In this document: positions 37,101 to 47,345 of the stretch, piece after piece
Numbering within the stretch: the first letter of the stretch is position 1
Layout: every line of letters begins with the position of its first letter
NCBI RefSeq assembly: GCF_040869045.1
Contig: NC_090319.1
Location: forward strand, 283,747,693 to 283,811,692
Direction of reading: 5' to 3'
Source: Eurosta solidaginis
Taxonomy: Eukaryota; Arthropoda; Insecta; Diptera; Tephritidae
DNA: 64,000 nucleotides
Program-made: the position numbers and the translations under genes
The notes under the pieces: generated by a model
Databases searched by the model: none
Told to the model about the DNA's origin: nothing
The model's input: the letters and a program-made list of their open reading frames with translations, nothing else

Positions 37101-40100
37101 CCTCAAATGATCACCTAATAGTTCCGAAAAGACCCTGACGGGATCCCGAACGGATCCCGACAACTATCTAGAAATGATGCCGAAAGGGCCCGCAAATGAT
37201 CCCGTATTAGTCGAGAAAAAGTCCCGAAATGAACCCGACGGGATGCCGAACGAATCCCAAAAACCAGCCAGAAATGATGCCGGAAGGGACACCAAATGAT
37301 CCCGAAAAAGTCCCGCAATAATTCCGACGGGATCCTGAGCGGATACCGAAAACCATCCAGAAGTGATGCCGAAAAGGTCCTCAAATGATCACCTAATAGT
37401 CCCAAAATGACCCTGACGGCATCCCGGACAGATCCCGAAATCCATCCAGAAATGATTTTGGGAGGGTCCCAAAATTATCCCGAAATAGTTTGGGAAAAGT
37501 CCAGAAATTACCCTGACGGATACCGGACGAATCCTGAAATCCAATCTTAAATGATGCCGAAAAAGTCCCGAAATGACCCTGAAGGGACCCGGAAAGGATC
37601 CCGAAAACTAACCAGAAATGATGCCGGAAAGGTCCTCAAATGATCTCCCAATAGTTCCGAAAAGACCCTGACGGGATCCCGAACGGATCCCGACAACTAT
37701 CCAGAAATGATACCGAAAGGGCCCGCAAATGATCCCGTATTAGTCGAGAAAAAGTCCAGAAATTACCCCGACGGGATGCCGGACGAATCCCAAAAACCAT
37801 CCAGAAATGATTTTGGAAGGGACCCCAATGATCCCGAAAAAGTCCCGCAATTATTACGACGGGAATCTGAACGGATACCGAAAACCATCCAGAAGTGATG
37901 CCGGAACGGTCCTCAAATGCTCACCTAATAGTCCCAAAATTATCCTGAGGGCATCCCGGACAAATCCCGAAATCCATCCAGAAATGATCTTGGGAAGGTC
38001 CCAAAATGATCCCGAAATAGTCTCGGAAAAGTCCAGAAATTACCCTGACGGGTTCCCGGACGAATCCTGAAAGACATCCTTAAATGATCCCGAAAAAGCC
38101 CCGAAATGACCCTGACGGGATCCCGAAAGGATTCCAAAAACTATCCAGAAATGATGCCGGAAAGGTCCTCAAATGATCCCCTAATAGTTCCGAAATGACC
38201 GTGACGGGATCCCGAACGGATCCCGACAACTATCCAGAAATTATGCCGAAAGGGTCCGCAAATGATCCCGTATTAGTCGAGAAAAAGTCCCGAAATGACC
38301 CCGACGGGATCCCGGACGAATCCCAAAAACCATCCAGAAATGATGCCGGTAGGTATCCCAAATGATCCCGAAATAATCCCGAAATGACCTCGTCGGCATC
38401 CCGGACGGATACCGAAAATTATCCAGAAATGATGCCGGAAAGATCCACAAATGATCCCCTAATAGTACCGAAATTACCCTGATGGGATCCCGGACGGATC
38501 CCGAAAACCATCCAGAAATGATGCCGGAAGAGCCCCCAAATGATCCCGAAAAAGTCCCCAAATGACCCCGACGATGTCCCGGACGGATCCCGAAAACCAT
38601 CCAGAAATGATGCCGGAAGAGCCCCCAAATGATCCCGAAAAAGTCCCCAAATGACCCCGACGAGATCCCGCACGGATCCCGAAAACCATCCAGAAATGAT
38701 GCCGGAAGAGCCCCAAATGATCCCGAAAAAGTCCCCAAATGACCCCGACATACTCCAGAAAAGGTTCCGAAATGGCTCCGAGGGAATCAACGGCGGATCG
38801 CGAAAACCATACAGAAATGATTCCGGAAGGATCCCAAAATGATCACGAAATAGTCCGGAAATGACCCAGATGGGATCCCGCACAGATCCAGAAATGATCC
38901 CGGAAGGGTCCAAAAACTATCCCGGAAAAGTAACAAAAAATCCCGAAATGGCTCCTACGGCATCCCGGACGGATCCAGAAATGATCTCGGAAGGGTCCCC
39001 AAATGATCCCAAAATGGTCCCGAAATGACCCTGATGGATCCGGCAAACCATCAAGAAATTATGCCGGAAGGGTTCCCAAATGATCCCGAAATAAAACAGA
39101 AAAAGTCACGAAACGACCCCTAGAGGATCCCCAAATGATCCCGTATTAGCCCCAAAAAAGTCCCAAAATGACCCTGACGGGATCCCGAAAGGATTCCGAA
39201 AAGAATACAGAAATGATGCCGGAAAGGTCCTCAAATGATCCCCTAATAGTCCCGAAATGACCGTGACGGGATCCCGACAATTATCCAGAAATGATGCCGA
39301 AAGGGTCCGCAAATGATCCCGTATTAGTCGAAAAAAGTCCCGAAAGGACCACGACCATGCCGGTAGGTATCCCAAATGATCCCGAAATAGTCCCGAAATG
39401 ACCTCGTCGGCATCCCGGACGGATCCCGAAAATTATCCAGAAATGATGCCGGAAAGGTTCCCAAATGATCCCCTAATAGTCCCGAAATTACCCTAATGGG
39501 ATCCCGGACGGATCCCGAAAACCATCCAGAAATGATGCCGAAAGGGTTCCCAAATGATCCCGTATTAGTCGCGAAAAAGTCCCGAAATGACCCCGACGGG
39601 ATCCCGGACGGATCCCGAAAACCATCCAGAAATGATGCCGAAAGGGTTCCCAAATGATCCCGTATTAGTCGCGAAAAAGTCCCGAAATGACCCCAACGGG
39701 ATCCCGGACGGATCCCGAAAACCATCCAGAAATGATGCCGGATGAGCCCCAAAATGATCCCGAAAAAGTCCCCAAATGACCCCGACGAGATCCCGGACGG
39801 ATCCCGAAAACCATCCAGAAATGATGCCGGAAGAGCCCCCAAATGATCCCGAAAAAGTCCCCAAATGACCCCGACGATATCCCGGACGGATCCCGAAAAC
39901 CATCCAGAAATGATGCCGGAAGAGCCCTCAAATGATCCCGAAAAAGTCCCCATATGACCCCGACGAGATCCCGCACGGATCCCGAAAACCATCCAGAAAT
40001 GATGCCGGAAGGGTCCCCAAATGATCGCGAAATAGTCCCGAAATGATTCCGGAATAGTCCCGAAAATGTTCCAAAATAACCCCGACGGGATCCCGGACGG

Positions 40101-41080
40101 ATCCCGTAAACTATACAGAAATGATCCCGGAAGGGTCCCAAAATAATCCCGAAATAGTCCCGAAAAAGTCCCGAAATTACCCCGGCGTAATCCCGGACCG
40201 ATCCCGAAAACCATCCAGAAATGATCCAGGAAGGGTCTCGATATGACCCTTACGGGATTACAAATAAGGTGAAGCTAATTATAAAACCATGTTAATAAGG
40301 CAGCAGGCGCATTGGAGCGAATAAAAAGTTAGATAGAAACATACAGGTAAAGCTAATAAAAGCGTGCTAATAAAAACAATTGATGGAGGGCGGATGGCGG
40401 GAGTAGAGGAGAGGACCACTGATCGTTCCTCCAAAATTGTCTAGATCTCGTTCTGTATGTACCAGATACCAAAAACTATTGATTTAGGAGAAAATTTAGA
40501 TTGAGTTATAACAATTTATGGATTTTACACCAGAGGGGGAGATAAAGGGGGGCGGGCGGAGGGTGTCACTGCTTACTTTGTAAGCCCTCGACTTATTTGA
40601 CCCCTTGAGTCTGTGATATTGGTGAAGGCCAGTATACGTAAAGTTATAATGTGTAAAAATTATGAAAAATAATTTCTCGAAGGGTCGTGGGACCCCCACC
40701 CCTCTTTCCATGTTCGAAAAAAATTTCGCTAGTAGACTACTGTCTGTGTCCCAAATTTCATCAAAATCCGTGTAGCCATTCTGGCGTGATTCAGTCGCAA
40801 AGACGAAAAAATATAATAATTAAATTATAACTGTTCCTAGGGGGCGGGGACCACGCCCCTTTTGAAAAATATATAGCTAGTAGATCCTCCTAGACTATTG
40901 GCTATATGTGTGCAAAATTTCATCCAAATCGGTCCAGCCGTTCTTGCGTTATTGAGTCACAAAGCCAAACGTCTGGACAAACATCCAAACATTCAAACAT
41001 CCAAACATCCAAACATCCAAACATCTAAACATCCAAACATCCAAACATCTTAACATCCAAACTTTCCCATTTATAATATA
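34142..41080 (+). repeat. Element E5 (short-left type), 6.9 kb
   Basis: The last copy of the array; the short left flank resembles those of E4 and E2. The minisatellite runs about 34305-40250. The right flank (40251-41080) ends in an expanded acatccaa microsatellite (about 40978-41060), then cccatttataatata. After that the sequence changes to attagata-type AT-rich DNA instead of another ctag start. Confidence 0.8.
34305..40250 (+). repeat. Minisatellite array in E5 with 2.58-kb higher-order duplication
   Basis: About 5.9 kb. The block around 36000-36460 recurs 2584 bp downstream (38590-39030), and both match a block 5589 bp upstream in E4 (about 30430-30850). The shared landmark is the change from the regular monomer to gacatactccagaaaaggtt. 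These offsets show segmental amplification above the monomer level. Confidence 0.85.
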
Positions 41081-41497
41081 TATTAGATAATATATATTAG
41101 ATTAGATATTAGATATCAGATTTTACAAACTTTCAGTCTACCACCAATCAGTCTTAAAATTTGAGATATTTTTCTTAAGAAATAGGAAAACAAAAATAAA
41201 ATCGGAACATCTTTTTAAAAACAAAAAAAAAACTTCTTAATAATAATAAAATACATATCAAAGTATATATGTATTTACCTATGTTTGGCTTAGTTTTGAG
41301 CCTCACCATAACAATCAGGGCATACGGTTACAGCATGTAACGGACCGATTGGCGCCAAATGTTACAACACGTAACGTGCACGAACGCATAGCGTGCACTA
41401 AAACGAAGTAAGCCACAAATCCGACAGCTAAAATATAAAAATAATTACGAAAATGTGTTTCGTCGGTCTCAGAGACCAATGCGCGAGTATAGGAAGG
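41081..41497 (-). repeat. Right end of piggyBac-like frame
   Basis: AT-rich DNA, then a short GC-richer stretch with ttggcgccaa and two near copies of the word acgtgcacgaacgca/agcgtgcacta, then the subterminal palindrome and the 17-bp inverted end. No open frame of note. Confidence 0.65.
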
Positions 41498-41501
41498 TTA
41501 A

Positions 41502-42480
41502 GGAAAAAAAATAATTAAAGTATTTTTATTTCCTAGCAAGGCAACACCTACAGAGCACACATTCTCACATACACCGTAAGCCATGCTACGTACCGATGCA
41601 TGGTTGGATCAAACCAAGGAACACAATCCTTTTGATCATCGATGGCAGCTGAATGCAACGAAACGGCGCAGTATAACCTGCCACACTTCGACTGCAAATA
41701 TTTAGTGTGCGGTTAGTTGCTGGGAAGTTGAGTTGTATGTTAGACAAGCAGTCCGATAGGTTATATTGCTGCTAATGTGAGGATTTCGCTATTGTCGATG
41801 ACGCCGACGCAATTTTCGATGAAGGTGGCAAGCGTACGTCAAATTATATTTCTGGCCGCCACCGAGACAGTGCGGACAACAAACAAAGCGCTATAAAGGT
41901 GATGTAGCATTTAGTTGGCGGGGTGTGAGTAGGTAGCCGCCACAAAAAATGCAACAGGATATCATAAACAATTTCTTATTCGATTTCCAAAAGGCGATTG
42001 AATACGTTCGACATTTGGCATATCTACAAACAAAGGTAAATACACACCAGGTGGAAATATTCACGGTCTCAGGGATGCCAACTTGTTTGATTACGAAGCA
42101 AAATTTTCACACGAAGATGAATTCATTATATCGTTTAAGATGGCATTGTCGGTAAATTAGGGAAAAAATTTTAAATATAAGGATATACCCTTTTCTCCGC
42201 ACTCTTTAAGATTATCATCCAAGTGGAAAGCTTTTGATGTCTCAACAAATATCTTGGAGTCTATGCACGGAACATGATCACTGTTTACAATGTCCACTGA
42301 TTCTTTAAAAAACAGAAAATTTGCTGTAGGAAGACACAATCCGTTGAATGAATGCCAGCTTTTCGATGGCACTAGCAGTGACTATTGCGCTATAGCATAC
42401 CAGAACCTTATATAGTAGAAAAAAGAAAATGGTAGAAGAAACTTATGTAGTAGTAGAAATAGTATCTGCTGGATCAACAT
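41502..42480. other. No gene supported
   Basis: Less AT-rich than its surroundings in 41570-41950, so it may be old single-copy DNA. A 68-codon ORF at 41949-42155 starts after a run of A and passes a good donor-like word (aaaggtaaat at about 42032), but no domain or second exon could be identified, so it is left unannotated. Confidence 0.4.
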
Positions 42481-42489
42481 CTCATGTTC

Positions 42490-43930
42490 TCGAAAGAAGC
42501 ATTGTTAGGAAGAAACCGAAAAAAAACTGATACCCAAATTACTTGCTAATGGAAAGAAATTTAAACAGAAACCAATTTTGTAGAACTAAGGAAGAGCGGA
42601 ACTATAGCCGAAGAACGTAACTGAAATGGAATTAAGTTTGAAAACCTATAGCGTTACATATACGGGTCCGTAACTGAAATCAAAATAAATTTTGAGGCAC
42701 GATACCAGAACGAAAAGAGGAAAGAAAGTGACACTGAAATAAAGTTTAAAGAATCAAATCGAAATGAGAACGAAAATGAAATACATTTTAAAGAACGAAA
42801 ACATAGAAAGAATGAAACAGAAGAACGAAACAAAACGCGGAACGAAACAGGAACCAAAATGAATTTCTAAGAGCAAAAATAGAAGAAAATTGAAACCGTA
42901 ATAATTTTTGAAGATCGAAACTGAAACCGAAATGTAGTTTGAAAAGTGAAAGAATTATTAACAAACTTGATGTTGAAATTTAATTTAAAGAACTAAACCG
43001 AAAAGGAAGGTGGAACGAAACAGAAAAAAAAAATAAATGTAAGGCGCGATAACCGCCGAAGAGATCTAAGGCCGAGCTTCCAATTTGCGTTGTGCTCCTA
43101 TTAATTTTCCCAACAAATCGGCCGGACGGGACCTACATGTTTTACGCCGACTCCGAACGGCATCTGCAAGGTAGACGAGTTTTCACTGAGAGCTCTTCAT
43201 GGCAGAAATATACCCGGAGCGCTTGCCAAACACTGCAGAGGGGCGACCCTGCTTAGAAAAATTTTCTTCTAATTGGAAAACCTCATTTCTAAAATTTTGA
43301 TGTTGCTTTGCCCGTGAACCCAGGTCATACAGTACTGAAATAAAATTTGAAAAACGAAGCTGAAACCTGAACGAAATTTATTTTGAAAAGCGAAAGCATC
43401 GAGTTTGAAATTGAATTCGATGAATGAAAATGAAAAGGAAAGTCGAGCGAAACCGAAAGGAGAACGAAAAAGGAACCGAAATTAATTTTGAATAACTAAG
43501 CCTAAATAAGAATGAAACTGAAACAAACTGAAACTAAATTTCGAATAACGAAACCGGAATAAAATTGAACCGAAATTTTAGGATCGAAATCTAAGCCATA
43601 ACGAAAGTGAAACTGGCCAAAAAACAGGAAAGTTTAAACAGAAGTGTATTTTGTGAAGCCAAAATGATAGTAAGGGCTGATGGAAACCCAATGAAAGAAG
43701 CCGAATCAAAAACAAATATGAAATAACGAAACCTCTCGGCTTCGCTGGAAACTAAAATTGACAAAAAGAAATAAAACGAAAACTGACGAACGGAGCCGAA
43801 TTCGAAACCAAAACGCAACTAGAACTAAACCAAAATAAATTTTGAAAAACGAATCCAAAATTAATTTTGAAGAATCGAATCGAAGCCGGAAACAAAACGC
43901 AATCGGAATAAAAAACTCGAATTCTAAATT
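42490..43930 (+). repeat. Degenerate purine-rich repeat (GAAAC/GAAAT-rich), interrupted by a SINE
   Basis: The plus strand is strongly purine-rich and made of degenerate repeats of words such as gaaaccgaaa, gaacgaaac and attaattttgaa. Spacing is irregular. The minus-strand open frames in it (rich in F, S, R and L) reflect this composition and are not genes. A SINE copy (43033-43333) splits it. Confidence 0.7.
43033..43333 (-). mobile_element. tRNA-derived SINE, 5'-truncated copy
   Basis: The minus strand matches the SINE at 62119-62470: body words aaagctctcagtg-like, ggcataaaac, gtaggtcccgtccggcc and the 3' block gcgccttacattta. The 5' tRNA-like head is cut after the B-box-like word, leaving only gggttcacggg. 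Non-coding, RNA polymerase III-type element. Confidence 0.85.
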
Positions 43931-44277
43931 CATTTATAATCGGTTTTATTTCTTTGCTGATTTTATATAGTGTGTCGAATTTTAGCATCATTATGTTGTT
44001 AGTAAATAAAGGCACAACAACAATAAAGCGAGCTGCCACTCTCAAACAAATATAATATATAATAATCATTTACACACATACATACAAGGCAACGAAGAGA
44101 TACTCACAAACACATGCAATCATCAGCCGAAGTAGTTACTCACACATATACCCGCATATGGCTACAAAATAGATATAAACTACAAATATACATGTATATA
44201 TTTGCTGAAGATTCAAAAGCTCTAGAAGGGGAGACGGGTAGATCTTAGAAGAAATATGCGAACGAAGCACGGGAGAG

Positions 44278-44285
44278 TATAAAAG
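44278..44285 (+). promoter_or_regulatory. TATA box of the solo LTR
   Basis: The word tataaaag lies in the middle of the LTR, with the downstream region running agtgcaagctgagtaatcag. Its position about 100 bp before the AATAAA at 44383 is normal for an LTR R region. Activity is unknown. Confidence 0.6.
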
Positions 44286-44382
44286 CAGTGCAAGCTGAGT
44301 AATCAGTAATCAAATTGATTAACACACGCTATTGTGAAGTACGTGATATTGAAGTATAATTGTACTACTCCCAAGAAGATTA

Positions 44383-44388
44383 AATAAA
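44383..44388 (+). terminator. Polyadenylation signal of the solo LTR
   Basis: AATAAA within ttaaataaagacc, downstream of the TATA box and upstream of the LTR 3' end, where an LTR retrotransposon transcript would be cleaved. Confidence 0.6.
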
Positions 44389-44497
44389 GACCATATTGCA
44401 ATACTGAATATTGGAGTGATTTATTCAACAGTTTAGCGAATCGAACGTTAGCAGAAGGTTTGGAATAAGCAGAATTTCCCTAAATTCTTTACAATAG

Positions 44498-45874
44498 AAA
44501 CCCAAACAGCAGCAAAAGGGCCAGCTACGGCAAAACTTTGATAAGCATGGAAGACATCTCCCAGTTGTCCTAAAAGATATGTTTCCCCTAGTGGGAACAT
44601 CCCAAAGGGAGTTTTAGCTTGTTTATTATTCCCAAGATATGGCATAGTAACGCCAGAGAGATAATGTGCTTCCCCGATATATTTAAGTAGTGATTGGTCT
44701 CCATTCCATCACTGTTGCTACTATTGTGTATATAAAGCGACTTAGCTCCAATATAGCGCCAGTTTTGGTATTCGGAAAGTAGTGTTCGATGAAGATGATG
44801 CTGTGCTGTCATAAGGAGATATAAGCTACCAGTTCTTTGAGCAAGGATTATATAGACCGAAAACTACGCCCACTGCGCTTTCCTGTTCCGACCGATTGCA
44901 TTTAAAGCAGCAAGCGACATTTTTTCTTGAATCGCATTACAAAGGACTTTGTGCTTTATTTAAAGAGGTTAAAACATCGATTTTGAAGGAAAGTTTTCCT
45001 AGAGTAGGTAACACTACTACATGTTACATATGTATTTGTATGGCATGCTGGCGAAATAATATTTTACTACCTGGCAGAGTTTTTGTTTATTTGTTGTTAG
45101 CTAAACATGCAAGTGCCAATTTTTCTTTCAAGTTTTACGTTCAGATTGCGCTTTTCCTTTTTATTTTCTGTTGCTGGTAGATTTGTTGTTTATGTTTAAT
45201 TTTGCAACATGCATATTTTTTTGATGATGAATTTCTTTGAGTTGTCAGTTAACAAATCGGTGGTATTTGTTGGATTATAACGCGAGCACATTTATCATTT
45301 TACTCGTGAATTAGACTAAAATTATTTTTGGAGTTTTCCAAGAAATATAAGTGTTTTTTTTTCGCGAAAATACTGATTTGGCAAGTCATTTTGTGTAATG
45401 TGTTGTACAAGTGCATTAATTTGTTAATGGATTTTGGAAAAAAAAAATTTAATAAAACAAATGATTTCGGTGTTGCGAGGACTTCTAATAAAAATACATG
45501 CATACTTACATGATTCGGTAGGTATGCTGGCGAAAACTAACCTCTTCCACCACTTGATTCAATTCAGCAAAATGTTGTGATGGAAACTTATCACTGAAGG
45601 CGTGTCTCAACATTTGGTTCACAGCGAACAAACACACAAAATGTTTTTTTATGTAATTTAGTTTTTAATTTTTTAATTTTGTGAGAAGGGAAACCACAAA
45701 ATTTTCATGTAGAACGAAAGTAAATATTTCAAAGTTTAGTAGGTAGGGAGACGCGCTTTTCATTTAAAAATGTATAATTAACAATTTTAAATTTTGTTCA
45801 TGATATTTTGGAAATCGCCGCATTCCTTTTATAGATTCCTTCAAATTATATTAAAAACTATCATCTCTCATCAT
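44498..45874. other. No gene seen
   Basis: AT-rich DNA with scattered short frames. The word ggtaggtatgctggcgaaa (about 45517) partly repeats ggcatgctggcgaaa (about 45041), hinting at an old repeat. Nothing else recognised. Confidence 0.45.
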
Positions 45875-47345
45875 GTAAGGTTAGGTTGAACTGGCCGGTG
45901 CGTGGGAACCTCACATAGACTGAATGAGTCCACAGTATTACCAGAAGTTTGTTTAAAGACCGAACTGAAAGTCCCAGGATCAAACACCAGGACCTATGTA
46001 ATAAAATAACTCCTGTCCTCTTTTCTAAAACTAGAAGCTTTCTTCGACATATGTCACTAACTGCTTCTACATCTGATAGCTGTATCCGTCCTAATAGGTG
46101 GTGCATTAGCCTAGCAAACGCAGGACTCGAGCGCAAAACGCATTTTACAACCCCGCGCTTGGATCTAGCCACATTTTTCCTGCTTCCGAGGGAAGCACCC
46201 TTTTTAGCTAGCTCATCCGCTTTTTTATTGCCATCCATTCCCATATATATACTCTTGGGCCCAATATAAATGTAAGCGTCACCCATATCCTGATTTTTTC
46301 CAGGGATTGCTTAAACTCTAGCTCACTTTAAGGTGTAGTGCTGAGATTACTGCTTTGATTGCTACTTGGCTGTCCATATAAAAGCTGATGCGGCCGCATG
46401 TATTCTACAGTAATCTGGCAGCTTTTATGTTCTGTTTATTTTCGGATCAGCATAGTATACTCAAACCTTACTTTGGAACCACCGCCTCGTTTGCCATTAA
46501 GACACCCTTGCGCCAACATGCCACCTCTATCCTGGCTCTATCAAAGTGCAGGTACGGAATAAGGTAGTCTTTTCTTCCTATAACTGATAACGCTACACGT
46601 CTTTGGCCTTATGGGCTGCGTTCATGCTGCCCGGAGGCATTGAGCCTCATTGCAGTTTCTAACCCTATGCTTTTCACCACTAGGCCTACAGTAGGAATGT
46701 GCAGAATGACATGCACTGCAGCCGCCATGAATATTTTCAGCGATTTCGAAATGCTAAGTATTGAAAGCAACAGTTTTTATGGGGCTGTCCACCAAAAAAG
46801 ACTCCATAATATAGGATAGGATCTGTAATTGGTTTAAGTACTTAAGCCTAGTCCAACTTGGGACCTTATAATAATTAAATAAATAAATGTAAGGCGCTTT
46901 AACCTCTGAAGATATTTTAGGCCGAGCTCCTCTTCCAATTTGCGTCGTGCTCCTTTTTAATTTTTCCTATAAATTGGCGGGACGGGACCTACTTTTTTAT
47001 GCCGACTTCGAACGGCATCTGCGAGGCAGATGAGTTTTCACTGAGAGCTTTTCATGGCATAAAGGCACTCGCAGTGCTTGCCGAGGGGCGGCCCCGCTTA
47101 GAAAAATTTCTTCTAATTGAAAAACCTTATTTCTAAAATTTTTGATGTTGCTTTGCCGTGGTGTGAACCCAGGGCATTCGGTGTGGTAGGCGGAGCACGC
47201 TACCATCACACCACGGTGGCCGCTTTGGGACCTTATACCTTTTAATAAACAAGACCATGAACGCCTTCTCCGTGATGGCGGTCTACCCGACATTAGATCT
47301 ACCGACATTAACATCCCGATCCATCTGGTTATGGTTGGATGTAAT
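45875..47345 (-). mobile_element. RNase H-bearing LINE (copy B), decayed, with nested SINE
   Basis: The first 130 bp of plus-strand sequence (gttaggttgaactggccggt, cctcacatagactgaatgag) match the 3' end of copy A at 7295-7430. On the minus strand GNKKADELAKKGAS (about 46185-46230) is the RNase H end, followed after an internal deletion by FARLMHHLLGRIQLSDVEA. Further up the minus strand weak RT-connection sequence can be followed, interrupted by stops. The copy is split by a SINE (46871-47224) and seems to continue to about 47345. The far 5' border was not found. Confidence 0.72.
46858..47237 (-). mobile_element. tRNA-derived SINE with 13-bp TSD, inside LINE copy B
   Basis: The insertion 46871-47224 is bracketed by ttgggaccttata at 46858-46870 and 47225-47237. 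On the minus strand it begins with a tRNA-like head (ggccaccgtggtgtgatggt, A-box-like; gggttcacacc, B-box-like), continues with the family body and ends in an ATTTATTTA-rich tail next to the left duplication. TSD length and tail position fit LINE-assisted insertion of a SINE on the minus strand. Confidence 0.9.

Larger units (their letters stand above)
16233..41501. mobile_element. 25-kb composite bounded by piggyBac-type ends and TTAA
   Basis: Left end: TTAA (16233-16236), then ccttcctatactcgcgc. Right end: gcgcgagtataggaagg, then TTAA (41498-41501). The 17-bp inverted ends are exact. Each side also has a subterminal palindrome-like word (ggtctcacagaccga near 16282, cggtctcagagaccaa near 41463). 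TTAA duplication and subterminal palindromes are features of piggyBac-type elements. No transposase is encoded between the ends. About 180 bp (left) and 415 bp (right) of unique subterminal DNA enclose five tandem E elements. The simplest reading is a non-autonomous piggyBac-like element that later received the E array; whether the whole 25 kb ever moved is unknown. Confidence 0.75.
43967..44497 (+). mobile_element. Solo LTR of a Ty3/gypsy-type element with 4-bp TSD
   Basis: A 523-bp unit starts tgtgtcgaa at 43971, ends ttctttaca at 44493 and is flanked by atag on both sides (43967-43970, 44494-44497). It has a TATA box, a polyadenylation signal and TG...CA-type ends. No internal coding region or second LTR is present, so recombination between LTRs is the likely origin. 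From memory the 3' part (gttagcagaaggtt) resembles 412/mdg1-type LTRs of tephritids; the 4-bp duplication agrees with Ty3/gypsy. Confidence 0.8.

Noticed and set aside
16985..40250. The regular repeats look CRISPR-like at first sight
   Set aside because: There are no unique spacers: the arrays are diverged contiguous minisatellite monomers of variable length in an animal genome.
41949..42155. 68-codon ORF with a splice-donor-like word inside
   Set aside because: No domain, no partner exon and no promoter evidence; one donor-like word is not enough.
42654..44069. Minus-strand F/S/R-rich ORFs
   Set aside because: Products of the purine-rich repeat read in reverse, not genes.
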